A DNA stretch of 8,215 nucleotides from NCBI GenBank assembly GCA_017407365.1, contig JAFQWR010000145.1, positions 1 through 8,215 on the forward strand. Reading direction: 5' to 3'. This DNA is from Clostridia bacterium (GTDB lineage: Bacteria > Bacillota > Clostridia > Christensenellales > HGM11417). A program made the position numbers and the translations under genes. Below are positions 1-6,142 of this stretch, piece after piece. The notes below the pieces were generated by a model that worked only from the letters and a program-made list of their open reading frames with translations, was not told the DNA's origin and searched no databases. The first letter of the stretch is position 1. Every line of letters starts with the position of its first letter.

Positions 1-1
1 A

Positions 2-1075
2 AAAAAACACGGAGAATATCAGCTTGTAACCGGGGATTTTTCTGTGGAAGATGGCTTTCTTACTGAGCCTGTTGCTGGGCGTGAGGAGGTGGACCTTGGC
101 GGTGCGCTTGTGCTGTTTGGAATCAGTGACGGCTTGGTGCACGCAGAGGCAGGTGTTTCTGCCATTACGGGTGAGGACACCCTTTTGTCGTATGCCATTG
201 ATAAGCGCCCCCCTGTCTTTGCGGAACAAACGGTAGAAAACAGCTACCGAAAGGTAGTGCAAACGCTGATAAACAGCGGTATCACAAGCGTCAGCCTTCT
301 GGGTAAAAATCCGCATATTGCAAAAAAGGTGCTTTCAGATAGCGGTCTGCGTGCCGTATTTTACTACGAGGTAGAGGATGCAAGCCAAAGCACCCAAGGC
401 GCAATGGATGCGTTAGAGCAGGCTGTAACTCTTTCGGAGCAGGGCTTTTGCGTGCTTCCCTTTGCGCAGAGTGCTTTTACCTGCTCAGAGCAGCTTCTTA
501 CCCTTCTGGCAGATTACTGCTATATTCATCGCTTACCCTTTGCCGCCCGTGCAAGTCAGACGCTGACAGAGGCAGGGCAATGCGAGGTAAAAACGGGGCT
601 TTCACCCGTAATGTGTCTGCATAAGCTTGGTTGCTTCGATTACGGCGGCTGTATTGTTGGGGGCAACGTAACCGATAAGGATGATCTTGATCTGATGGCG
701 CAGGCAGGCGTTTCCCTTGTGGTAACCCCAAGATCTTCTGCCGCATTTGGCAGACCGCATTCTCCCATCTGCACCGCAATTTCCCGTGGGGTGCGTGTAT
801 GTCTGGCGAGCGGCTTTTTGGCACACGGATATCCGTATGGGCTGTGGCGCGAGGCAAGCTTTGCGCTTTTGAATGGGCGAAGTGAAATGGGCAGAGATGC
901 CTTGAGCTTTTCGGATATACTTTCTGCGATGTCGTTGGATTTCACCTTCCGTATCGGTGCGCCTGCCGATTTTTCGGCGTACCGTGTGCAGGTGGATAGC
1001 TTAGAGGAGCTGCCCTTTGCGGTAGATGACGCCGCGTGCTTTTGTACGGTGGTAAACGGAATAAAAATACTGTGA
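2..1075 (+). CDS. Amidohydrolase-like protein (probable pseudoenzyme), 5' end missing
   Basis: The reading frame is open from the left edge, so the true start lies outside; GTG at 44 is internal. 357 residues are visible. The pattern follows the MtaD/SsnA/TrzN deaminase-type amidohydrolases segment by segment: a GALVLFGISDGLVHAEAG stretch where the family has its GKLVLPGLVNAHTH motif, then SGITSV, a FTCSEQLL helix, SPVMCLHKLGCFD, VTDKDDLDLMAQAGVSLVVTPRS, and near the end IGAPADFSAYRV, matching the usual GxxADLVLL strand of the small beta domain. The metal and catalytic positions are mostly lost: the first His of HxH is Leu (only His at 140-142 remains), the HLAET His is Arg (548-550), both His of the AHCVH motif are Val and Asn (656-658, 665-667), and the GTD Asp is Gly (812-814). 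Such a protein should not bind the usual metal, so hydrolase activity is doubtful. Its role and substrate are unknown. The fold assignment is fairly sure; the loss of activity is inferred. Confidence 0.75.
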   Translation, partial: KKHGEYQLVTGDFSVEDGFLTEPVAGREEVDLGGALVLFGISDGLVHAEAGVSAITGEDTLLSYAIDKRPPVFAEQTVENSYRKVVQTLINSGITSVSLLGKNPHIAKKVLSDSGLRAVFYYEVEDASQSTQGAMDALEQAVTLSEQGFCVLPFAQSAFTCSEQLLTLLADYCYIHRLPFAARASQTLTEAGQCEVKTGLSPVMCLHKLGCFDYGGCIVGGNVTDKDDLDLMAQAGVSLVVTPRSSAAFGRPHSPICTAISRGVRVCLASGFLAHGYPYGLWREASFALLNGRSEMGRDALSFSDILSAMSLDFTFRIGAPADFSAYRVQVDSLEELPFAVDDAACFCTVVNGIKIL

Positions 1076-1198
1076 GCTTTTCGACATAGTTTTTATAAAA
1101 AGCAGGGCTTACAGAGGTAATAAATTCATAAAATAAGAAAGAATAATACCGTATCGGGAAGAGAGCAGGGTGCTTAGCCGAAACAGGTGAATTGCCTT
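1076..1198. other. Intergenic, no clear terminator or promoter
   Basis: This AT-rich stretch separates the amidohydrolase-like gene from the clpC leader. It holds a 12-base AT palindrome (TTTTTATAAAAA, 1090-1101). I see no GC-rich hairpin followed by a T run, so transcription may read through from the left. No convincing -35/-10 pair, CtsR heptad repeat or CIRCE element is visible, so the start of the clpC transcript cannot be placed. Confidence 0.5.
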
Positions 1199-1270
1199 AT
1201 GAAAATCTTCCTTATCTGCGCTTTTTGCGGTGCGCAGAACAAATATATTGCTTGCCTTTCCTTTGGGTGA
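1199..1270 (+). CDS. Possible 23-residue leader peptide upstream of clpC
   Basis: ATG at 1199 follows AGGTGA (1184-1189) at a normal distance and opens 23 codons ending in TGA at 1268-1270. The peptide begins MKIFLICAFCGAQ and contains three cysteines, two of them spaced as CxxC. It ends 19 bases before the preferred clpC start, in another frame, and a strong hairpin (1215-1238) lies within it. This arrangement resembles a leader peptide or a translational coupling device, but an ORF this short with a plausible ribosome binding site can also arise by chance. I recognise no family. Confidence 0.25.
   Translation: MKIFLICAFCGAQNKYIACLSFG
1215..1238 (+). promoter_or_regulatory. Strong stem-loop in the clpC leader
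   Basis: TCTGCGC (1215-1221) pairs perfectly with GCGCAGA (1232-1238), giving a 7-bp stem with five G-C pairs and a 10-base loop. No T run follows the stem, so it is not an intrinsic terminator. It ends about 50 bases before the clpC start codon and overlaps the possible leader ORF. A role in controlling translation or mRNA stability is inference. Confidence 0.35.
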
Positions 1271-1289
1271 GGCAGAGGGAAAAGAAACA

Positions 1290-3746
1290 GTGTTTGAATG
1301 TCAATTGACCGAAAATGCAAAAAACGTTGTAGCGCAGGCAGGTGAATGTGCCAATCTGTATCACGCAGAGGCAGTAGGCACCGAGCATTTGCTGTATGGG
1401 CTTTTTAAGGTGTACGGCTCTGTGGCAGAGCGCGCCCTGCGCACGCAGAGCGTTACGCTGTCGCAGTATGATACCCTTTTGCCCCGCGGCAATGCCAACG
1501 TGCGCTGTAAGGGCAGCTCCGAAAGGTTGAACCGTGTGCTCGATCTTGCAGGCAGGCTGAGCCAGAGCATCGGGGTGAATTATATCGGCACAGAGCATCT
1601 TTTGTTTGCTCTTTTGTCGCAAAGCTGTATGGCTTGCAGTATTTTGCAGCAGCTTGGCGTGGATATCAAGGAGCTGCGCAAAACGCTTTCCGAGCAGATT
1701 TACGGAACGATTTCGCAGGAAAAGCGCACCTCGTTGCAAAAGGAAGGCTCTGCAGATTCCTTTGCAGGGCAGGAAGTACGCCCATCCTCTTTGGAGGACG
1801 GTGAGGAATCCTCCTTGCAAAATGCCTTAAAAAAGCTGGAAAAATACGGCTATAATCTCTCCGCACGTGCCAAGGCAGGGAAGCTGGATCCCGTGATTGG
1901 CAGAAGCAAGGAAATCGACCGTATCGTGCAGATTTTATGCCGTCGCACCAAAAATAATCCCATCCTGATCGGCGAACCGGGCGTTGGTAAGTCTGCCGTT
2001 ATCGAGGGGCTTGCGCTTGCCATAGCAGAGGGAAACGTTCCGCCGAGTTTAAAGCAGAAGCAAATCTTTTCGCTGGATCTTGCCTCTATGCTTGCAGGCA
2101 CGAGATACCGCGGTGACTTCGAGGAGCGCATCAAGGAAATGCTCGATTGTATCAGAGAGCAGGAGGATATCCTTCTGTTCATTGATGAAATCCACAACCT
2201 CGTTGGCGCAGGTGCAACCATGAATGATAAAATGGATGCCGCCGAAATGCTCAAACCCATGCTTGCGCGCGGAGAGCTGCAAACCATCGGTGCAACGACG
2301 ATAGACGAATACCGCAAATATTTTGAAAAGGATCCTGCACTTGCACGCAGATTTCAATCTGTTGTGGTAGAGCAGCCCGATGTGCACAACGCCGCATTGA
2401 TTCTCAAAGGCCTTCGTGAGCGCTACGAAAAGCATCATGGGGTACGCATCACAGACGGTGCCTTGCGTGCGGCGGCTGAGATGAGTGACCGCTATATTAC
2501 CGATCGCTTTCTGCCCGATAAGGCAATAGATCTTATCGACGAGGCTGCCTCCCGTGCAAGGCTGGATACCGTTGCAGATGAAGGGCAGATAACCGAGCTT
2601 CGCCTGCATTATGCTGAGGCAGAGCGCCGCTTGCAGGATGCTTTTGCTCTTGGCAATAACGAGCAGGCTTATTATTACCGTAAGGCAATGGAGGAAATCT
2701 CCGAGCGATTAAAGCAAATGGAGCGTCCCGTTGTGGGCGAGGAAGAGGTCGCAAAGGTTGTGGCGCAGTGGACGGGTATTCCCGTAAACAAGCTCACCGA
2801 AAGCGATACGCAGAAGCTGATGAATTTAGAAAGCTCCCTTCACGCAAGGGTAATCGGGCAGAACGAAGCGGTATGTGCGGTCAGTAAGGCAATCCGCCGT
2901 TCGCGCGCAGGGCTGGGCAGTACCTCCCGTCCCATTGGCTCCTTTCTGTTTGTAGGCCCTACGGGTGTGGGTAAAACGGAGCTTTGCAAGGCGCTTGCCG
3001 CACAGCTTTTCGGTGACGAAAAGCAGCTGATTCGCCTGGATATGAGTGAGTATATGGAAAAGCATTCCTGCTCCAAGCTCATCGGTGCGCCTCCCGGGTA
3101 CGTGGGCTACGACGATGCCTCCGGTCAGCTTTCCGAGCCCGTGCGCCGTAAGCCGTATTCCGTTGTACTTCTGGATGAAATCGAAAAGGCACATCCCGAT
3201 GTATTTGATATTTTGTTGCAGGTGTTAGATGACGGACATCTGACCGATTCCCGTGGGCGGCAGGTCAATTTCCGCAATGCCGTTGTGATTATGACAAGCA
3301 ACGCAGGTGCGGCAGAGATGATGAACTACCGACGTGTTGGCTTTGAGCCTACCGCAGAGGAGGATGCCCGCGGTGCTTTGCAGGCGGCATTAAAAAAGCA
3401 ATTCCGTCCGGAATTTTTGAACCGTATTGATGAAATCATCGTGTTCCATCCGCTTGCACGTGAGGACATCCGCCATATCGCAGAGATTATGCTGCGCGAC
3501 CTGTTCAAAAAGCTGAGCGAACGCGGTATTACGCTTTGTATTTCAGAGGAGGCAATGAATTATCTCATCGATCAGGGCTACGATGCCGAATACGGTGCGC
3601 GTCCCTTGCGCCGTGTCATTCAGCGTCAGATAGAGGACCGTCTTTCGGAGGAAATACTCTCCGGAACGGTGCATACGGGCGACCGTATCAGAATTGATCT
3701 GGAAAATTCAAAAATATTGTTTAACCGTGTGGAAAGCGGCTTATAA
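1290..3746 (+). CDS. clpC: ClpC-type AAA+ unfoldase, ATPase subunit of the ClpCP protease
   Basis: This protein unfolds substrates with ATP and threads them into the ClpP peptidase. Starting at GTG 1290 it has 818 residues, close to the usual ~810. That start is chosen because AGAGGGA (1274-1280) sits 9 bases upstream and the protein then begins MFECQLTENA, like known ClpC; GTG at 1230 has no ribosome binding site. Domains in order: two N-terminal Clp_N repeats, each with GTEH (30-33 and 100-103); first AAA+ module with Walker A GEPGVGKS (228-235), pore loop RYRG (272-275), Walker B LLFIDE (295-300) and LARRF arginine finger (351-355); a short ClpC-like middle coiled coil (about 430-480); second AAA+ module with GPTGVGKT (556-563), pore loop GYVGY (603-607) and VVLLDE (625-630). 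VGF (683-685) is the ClpP-docking tripeptide, so ClpP partnership is expected. Unusually, no ctsR, mcsA or mcsB gene precedes it. hpf follows 75 bases later. Confidence 0.96.
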   Translation: MFECQLTENAKNVVAQAGECANLYHAEAVGTEHLLYGLFKVYGSVAERALRTQSVTLSQYDTLLPRGNANVRCKGSSERLNRVLDLAGRLSQSIGVNYIGTEHLLFALLSQSCMACSILQQLGVDIKELRKTLSEQIYGTISQEKRTSLQKEGSADSFAGQEVRPSSLEDGEESSLQNALKKLEKYGYNLSARAKAGKLDPVIGRSKEIDRIVQILCRRTKNNPILIGEPGVGKSAVIEGLALAIAEGNVPPSLKQKQIFSLDLASMLAGTRYRGDFEERIKEMLDCIREQEDILLFIDEIHNLVGAGATMNDKMDAAEMLKPMLARGELQTIGATTIDEYRKYFEKDPALARRFQSVVVEQPDVHNAALILKGLRERYEKHHGVRITDGALRAAAEMSDRYITDRFLPDKAIDLIDEAASRARLDTVADEGQITELRLHYAEAERRLQDAFALGNNEQAYYYRKAMEEISERLKQMERPVVGEEEVAKVVAQWTGIPVNKLTESDTQKLMNLESSLHARVIGQNEAVCAVSKAIRRSRAGLGSTSRPIGSFLFVGPTGVGKTELCKALAAQLFGDEKQLIRLDMSEYMEKHSCSKLIGAPPGYVGYDDASGQLSEPVRRKPYSVVLLDEIEKAHPDVFDILLQVLDDGHLTDSRGRQVNFRNAVVIMTSNAGAAEMMNYRRVGFEPTAEEDARGALQAALKKQFRPEFLNRIDEIIVFHPLAREDIRHIAEIMLRDLFKKLSERGITLCISEEAMNYLIDQGYDAEYGARPLRRVIQRQIEDRLSEEILSGTVHTGDRIRIDLENSKILFNRVESGL

Positions 3747-3752
3747 GAATAG

Positions 3753-3774
3753 TGAGGGGAATATTTTTTCCTCA
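3753..3774 (+). other. Stem-loop between clpC and hpf
   Basis: TGAGGGGAA (3753-3761) can pair with TTTTCCTCA (3766-3774) as RNA, a 9-bp stem with two G-U pairs and a 4-base loop. It starts 6 bases after the clpC stop. No T run follows, so it is a poor terminator; it may be an mRNA processing or stability element, or have no function. Confidence 0.35.
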
Positions 3775-3821
3775 ATCGCTCATCCGTAAAGAGCAGTGGG
3801 GTGGGCAAAGGAGATTCTTAT

Positions 3822-4352
3822 ATGAAGATCGATATCATTCAAAAAAATTATTCCATGAGCGAAAAATTAGAAGAAATTATTCGCAAAAAACTCGCTAAGC
3901 TTGATAAGTATTTCGACGAGGGAACTGTCGTAAAGGTTGTTCTCAAAAAGGAGAACAACGTCTATAAAATGGAAATCACCGCTAATGTGGGCGGTAATTT
4001 CATCCGCGCAGAGCTTGCAGGCGAAAATATGTATGATAATATCGACATACTGCTTCCCAAGATTGAACGCCAGGTATTAAAGCATAAATCCAAATTGCAG
4101 GATAAGCTGCAAAAGAATGCATTCCACGATGGCTTCGTTTACGTGGAAGAGGCACCGAAGGAGGAGCATTCCTCTGTGGTGCGTGTAAAACGCTTTGATC
4201 TGAAGCCGATGTCTGTAGAGGATGCAATTGATGCAATGGAAATGCTCAGCCACGATTTCTACGTTTATCAGGACGAGGAAACCAACCAGCTCCGCATCGT
4301 ATATCTGCGTGAGGACGGCACCGTTGGCTTAATCGAGCCCATCGTATCATAA
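3822..4352 (+). CDS. hpf: Ribosome hibernation promoting factor, long form
   Basis: The protein binds the 30S decoding region in slow-growing or stressed cells and pairs 70S ribosomes into inactive 100S dimers. ATG 3822 is chosen over GTG 3801 because AAAGGAG (3807-3813) lies 8 bases before it and the product then begins MKIDIIQKNY like the family. It has 176 residues, typical of the long form. Residues 1-97 form the RaiA/HPF ribosome-binding domain (MSEKLEEIIRKKLAKLDKYF, then the beta strands and the NMYDNIDILLPKIERQ helix). Residues 98-120 are an acidic linker. Residues 121-176 are the dimerisation domain, with the hallmark VRVKRFDLKPMSVEDAID, HDFYVYQDEET and LREDGTVGLIEP stretches. It follows clpC with no visible promoter or strong terminator between, so the two are probably co-transcribed. 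In many Bacillota hpf lies near secA instead, so this linkage is notable. Confidence 0.96.
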   Translation: MKIDIIQKNYSMSEKLEEIIRKKLAKLDKYFDEGTVVKVVLKKENNVYKMEITANVGGNFIRAELAGENMYDNIDILLPKIERQVLKHKSKLQDKLQKNAFHDGFVYVEEAPKEEHSSVVRVKRFDLKPMSVEDAIDAMEMLSHDFYVYQDEETNQLRIVYLREDGTVGLIEPIVS

Positions 4353-4388
4353 CGGAGGGTAAAAAGGCGTAACAGGAGGTGGTTTCGT

Positions 4389-4541
4389 ATGAAAGAGCAC
4401 TTCCCCGGCGGCAGTAAAACAGCAAACAGATTGCTGCCGCTGTCATTCGCTTTCTCTCCTGCACAAAGCTCCGTTTCAGGGCAACGCCCATTGCTTGCAT
4501 ATATAGGCACAGGAGATTTTGTTGCAGATTCAGTATCATAG
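4389..4541 (+). CDS. Possible 50-residue protein after hpf
   Basis: ATG 4389 is preceded by a near-perfect AGGAGG (4374-4379) with a 9-base gap, as good as any gene here, and opens 50 codons ending in TAG at 4539-4541. The peptide starts MKEHFPGGSKTANRLLPL and is rich in Ser, Ala, Pro, Leu and Gly. It has no transmembrane segment, signal peptide or motif that I recognise. It sits 36 bases after hpf and before a strong terminator, so it would be the last member of the clpC-hpf transcript. The coding strand is full of inverted repeats (for example 4420-4436 and 4479-4489), unusual for a plain coding sequence and compatible with a structured RNA instead. Coding status is uncertain. Confidence 0.35.
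   Translation: MKEHFPGGSKTANRLLPLSFAFSPAQSSVSGQRPLLAYIGTGDFVADSVS
4405..4440 (+). other. Two mutually exclusive stem-loops
   Basis: TTGCTGCCG (4431-4439) has two possible partners: CAGCAA at 4420-4425, giving a tight 6-bp hairpin with a 5-base loop, and CGGCAG at 4409-4414, giving a longer-loop 6-bp hairpin. Both use CTG at 4434-4436, so they compete. Competing stems are typical of attenuators and switches, but both stems are short and chance is possible. Confidence 0.3.
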
Positions 4542-4569
4542 ATACGCCCTTATCCACCGACGGTATATT

Positions 4570-4583
4570 GCCCCTGCAGGGGC
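4570..4583. repeat. Perfect 14-bp palindrome
   Basis: GCCCCTGCAGGGGC is a perfect GC-rich palindrome. As RNA it folds into a 5-bp stem with a TGCA loop. It lies 28 bases before the terminator stem and after the possible small ORF. No T run follows it. It could add stability to the 3' end of the mRNA or be a protein site; the sequence does not decide. Confidence 0.45.
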
Positions 4584-4611
4584 TTCATCAAAACAAAACG
4601 CATTTTTGTAT

Positions 4612-4641
4612 GGGCACGGGTTTTCCCGTGCCCGTTTTTTT
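4612..4641 (+). terminator. Strong intrinsic terminator of the clpC-hpf unit
   Basis: GGGCACGGG (4612-4620) and CCCGTGCCC (4625-4633) form a perfect 9-bp GC-rich stem with a TTTT loop, followed one base later by seven T (4635-4641). It acts on the + strand only, since no T run follows on the other strand. It separates the clpC-hpf unit from ftsA-ftsZ. Confidence 0.93.
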
Positions 4642-4835
4642 AGCTGAAAAACAAGCGGTGCTTTTTATGTTGTACGCAGTGAGCAACCGAGCTTTGTGCT
4701 GTCACTTTTGTATTCTGCAAAATAATGCACCCAAGTAAAAAAAATAGCACAATCTTTATTTCTTTTTTGCAAGGTTATGAAATTGAATAATATTTGCTTT
4801 CCGTCAACGAAAGATTTCATTTATAGCTCTTTTGT
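4642..4835. other. AT-rich intergenic region, nothing coding seen
   Basis: Between the terminator and the ftsA promoter there is no ORF with a ribosome binding site on either strand. The half nearest the promoter is very AT-rich, which could act as an upstream promoter element. GCTTTCCGT occurs at 4796-4804 and again at 4892-4900 in the ftsA leader, and CTTTC/GAAAG (4797-4801, 4809-4813) could form a weak stem. None of these is convincing as an operator. Confidence 0.5.
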
Positions 4836-4864
4836 TTGACAATTCCATTTTGTTGATGTATAAT
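4836..4864 (+). promoter_or_regulatory. Consensus sigma-A promoter for ftsA-ftsZ
   Basis: TTGACA (4836-4841) and TATAAT (4859-4864) both match the consensus exactly with the ideal 17-base spacer. Transcription should start near 4871, leaving a leader of about 70 bases before the ftsA start at 4943. A perfect promoter suggests strong, largely constitutive expression unless a repressor site or the leader limits it. Confidence 0.93.
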
Positions 4865-4877
4865 AATAAGGTAAATG

Positions 4878-4898
4878 GGAAAGTTTGAAAAGCTTTCC
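4878..4898 (+). other. Stem-loop at the 5' end of the ftsA leader
   Basis: GGAAAG (4878-4883) pairs with CTTTCC (4893-4898) around a 9-base loop. It lies a few bases after the predicted transcription start, where a 5' hairpin can slow mRNA decay. The function is inferred only. Confidence 0.35.
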
Positions 4899-4942
4899 GT
4901 GTATCAATGCAGCTACTAAAGAGAGGAGGAGTTTTTTCCGGT

Positions 4943-6121
4943 ATGGCGAATATTGGCGATAAAGCCGTTATGGATTTTGGCTCGTCTAAAATTTCTATGC
5001 TTGTTGGCGGAAGAGGTGTAAACAACACCTTCCAGATCAAGGCGGCAGGTGAGGTTTTATACGATGGCTTCGGCGGCGGAGAATTTTATAATCCGGATAA
5101 GCTCGCCCGTTCCGTTGCAACCGTCTTAAACGACGTGCAATCGGTATTAGGTGCTCCTGTCACAGAGCTTACGGTGGGTGTTCCCGGGGAATTTACCACA
5201 ACCTCCTGCAAAGAGGTGGAAATGCCCCTCGATCGCAGACGTAAAATCACCAATGCAGACGTAGAGGCTCTCTATCAGAAGGGCGAAACGTTTGAGCATA
5301 ACCGGGATTACGTTGTTGTATGCCGCAAGCCCATATACTACACCATCGATGACGACGTCCGTCTGATGTCGCCCGAGGGTAACAGCGCGGCAAAGCTTTC
5401 CGGCTTCTTGTGCTATCTGTTTGCTGAGCGTAAATTCATTACGCTGGTGAGCAACATCCTTTCGGATCTTGGTGTAAAAGAGGTGCATTTCGTTCCGTCG
5501 CTCTTAGCGGAATCTCTTTTCCTGTTTGAGCCCGAGGCGCGCGATAGCTACGAGCTTTTGGTTGATGTTGGCTTTATTACAACCAACGTGGTAATTGTTC
5601 GCGGTGATGGCTTGCTCTACACAAAAACCATTTCACTTGGCGGCGGTTACATTTCGATGGATCTCCAACAGGTGTTTGGCATCTCCTTCCAGGAGGCAGA
5701 GGTGCTCAAAAACATGGTGGTGCTTTCGCTTGATACCGAAAAGCAACCCGTTTATATTCTTCGCTTAAAGGATAGCGTTAAGGAATTTGATGCCGCACAG
5801 GTGCACAAGGTGGTACAAGCCCGCTTAGAGCAAATGGCAGGCTACGTAAACCGTGCGTTGCAGCATTGTGAGCATACCTATCCCGATAAGCTTACGCTTC
5901 ATCTTGCAGGCGGCGGCATCAGCTTTATGCGCGGCGCTAAGGAATATTGGGCGTATCTGTTGAAGCGCCCCGTAGAGATTGCGCATTCTGAGGTTCCTCA
6001 GGTCAGCAAGCCGCATCTCGTATCCTTATACGGTCTGCTCGATTATGTATTAAACCAGGAAAAAGAAGAACCGACCGAGGGCTTTGTAACAAAGATTCTG
6101 AAGTGGTTTACCAAAAAATAA
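4943..6121 (+). CDS. ftsA: Cell division protein FtsA, divergent nucleotide motif
   Basis: FtsA is an actin-like protein that anchors FtsZ filaments to the membrane and recruits later division proteins. ATG 4943 is chosen: AGGAGGAG (4924-4931) precedes it, whereas the in-frame ATG 4907 lies upstream of that site and would translate it. The product has 392 residues, slightly short for the family (about 410-440). Visible parts: phosphate-1 motif MDFGSSK (10-16), the FtsA-specific 1C/SHS2 region (about 86-168) with KITNADVEALYQKG, the second actin-like half with YTKTISLGGGYISMDL (226-241), adenosine motif LAGGGI (321-326), and a C-terminal amphipathic helix GFVTKILKWFTKK (380-392), the classic membrane-targeting sequence. 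The phosphate-2 motif, usually DIGGGTTD, reads DVGFITTN (208-215), losing two glycines and the final Asp. ftsZ follows after 21 bases, as expected for the pair. The identity is secure; altered ATP handling is inference. Confidence 0.93.
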   Translation: MANIGDKAVMDFGSSKISMLVGGRGVNNTFQIKAAGEVLYDGFGGGEFYNPDKLARSVATVLNDVQSVLGAPVTELTVGVPGEFTTTSCKEVEMPLDRRRKITNADVEALYQKGETFEHNRDYVVVCRKPIYYTIDDDVRLMSPEGNSAAKLSGFLCYLFAERKFITLVSNILSDLGVKEVHFVPSLLAESLFLFEPEARDSYELLVDVGFITTNVVIVRGDGLLYTKTISLGGGYISMDLQQVFGISFQEAEVLKNMVVLSLDTEKQPVYILRLKDSVKEFDAAQVHKVVQARLEQMAGYVNRALQHCEHTYPDKLTLHLAGGGISFMRGAKEYWAYLLKRPVEIAHSEVPQVSKPHLVSLYGLLDYVLNQEKEEPTEGFVTKILKWFTKK

Positions 6122-6142
6122 ACAGGAAGGAGTATAATTCAT

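Noticed and set aside
1076..1103. GCTTTT (1076-1081) and AAAAGC (1098-1103) as a terminator of the first gene.
   Set aside because: The stem is AT-rich with a 16-base loop and no following T run, so it would not terminate efficiently.
1130..1200. Possible riboswitch in the clpC leader (GGGAAGAGAGCAGGG and GCCGAAACAGGTGAA stretches resemble pieces of known classes).
   Set aside because: I could not build the stems required by the glycine, c-di-GMP, c-di-AMP or THF classes, and clpC is not a typical target of them.
1230..1289. Upstream in-frame GTG (1230) as the clpC start.
   Set aside because: It has no ribosome binding site, adds 20 residues not found in ClpC proteins, and lies inside the leader hairpin, while GTG 1290 has AGAGGGA at good spacing and gives a family-like N-terminus.
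1300..1309. Perfect 10-bp palindrome GTCAATTGAC near the clpC start, part of a CtsR-like TGTCAATTGACC word.
   Set aside because: CtsR sites are direct repeats of GGTCAAA-type heptads near a promoter; this is an inverted repeat inside the coding sequence, and a 10-bp palindrome is expected by chance about once per kilobase.
1212..1820. 202-codon - strand ORF opposite the clpC N-terminus.
   Set aside because: It covers the conserved Clp_N repeats on the other strand and has a Cys- and Arg-rich composition typical of antisense shadow frames.
2049..2609. 186-codon - strand ORF inside clpC.
   Set aside because: It lies wholly opposite the conserved first AAA+ module of ClpC and is explained by codon bias of that gene; its translation resembles no family.
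4246..4557. 103-codon ORF on the - strand opposite the hpf 3' end and the small ORF.
   Set aside because: It overlaps the well-supported hpf dimerisation domain, lacks a convincing ribosome binding site and has no recognisable family; it is most likely a shadow frame.
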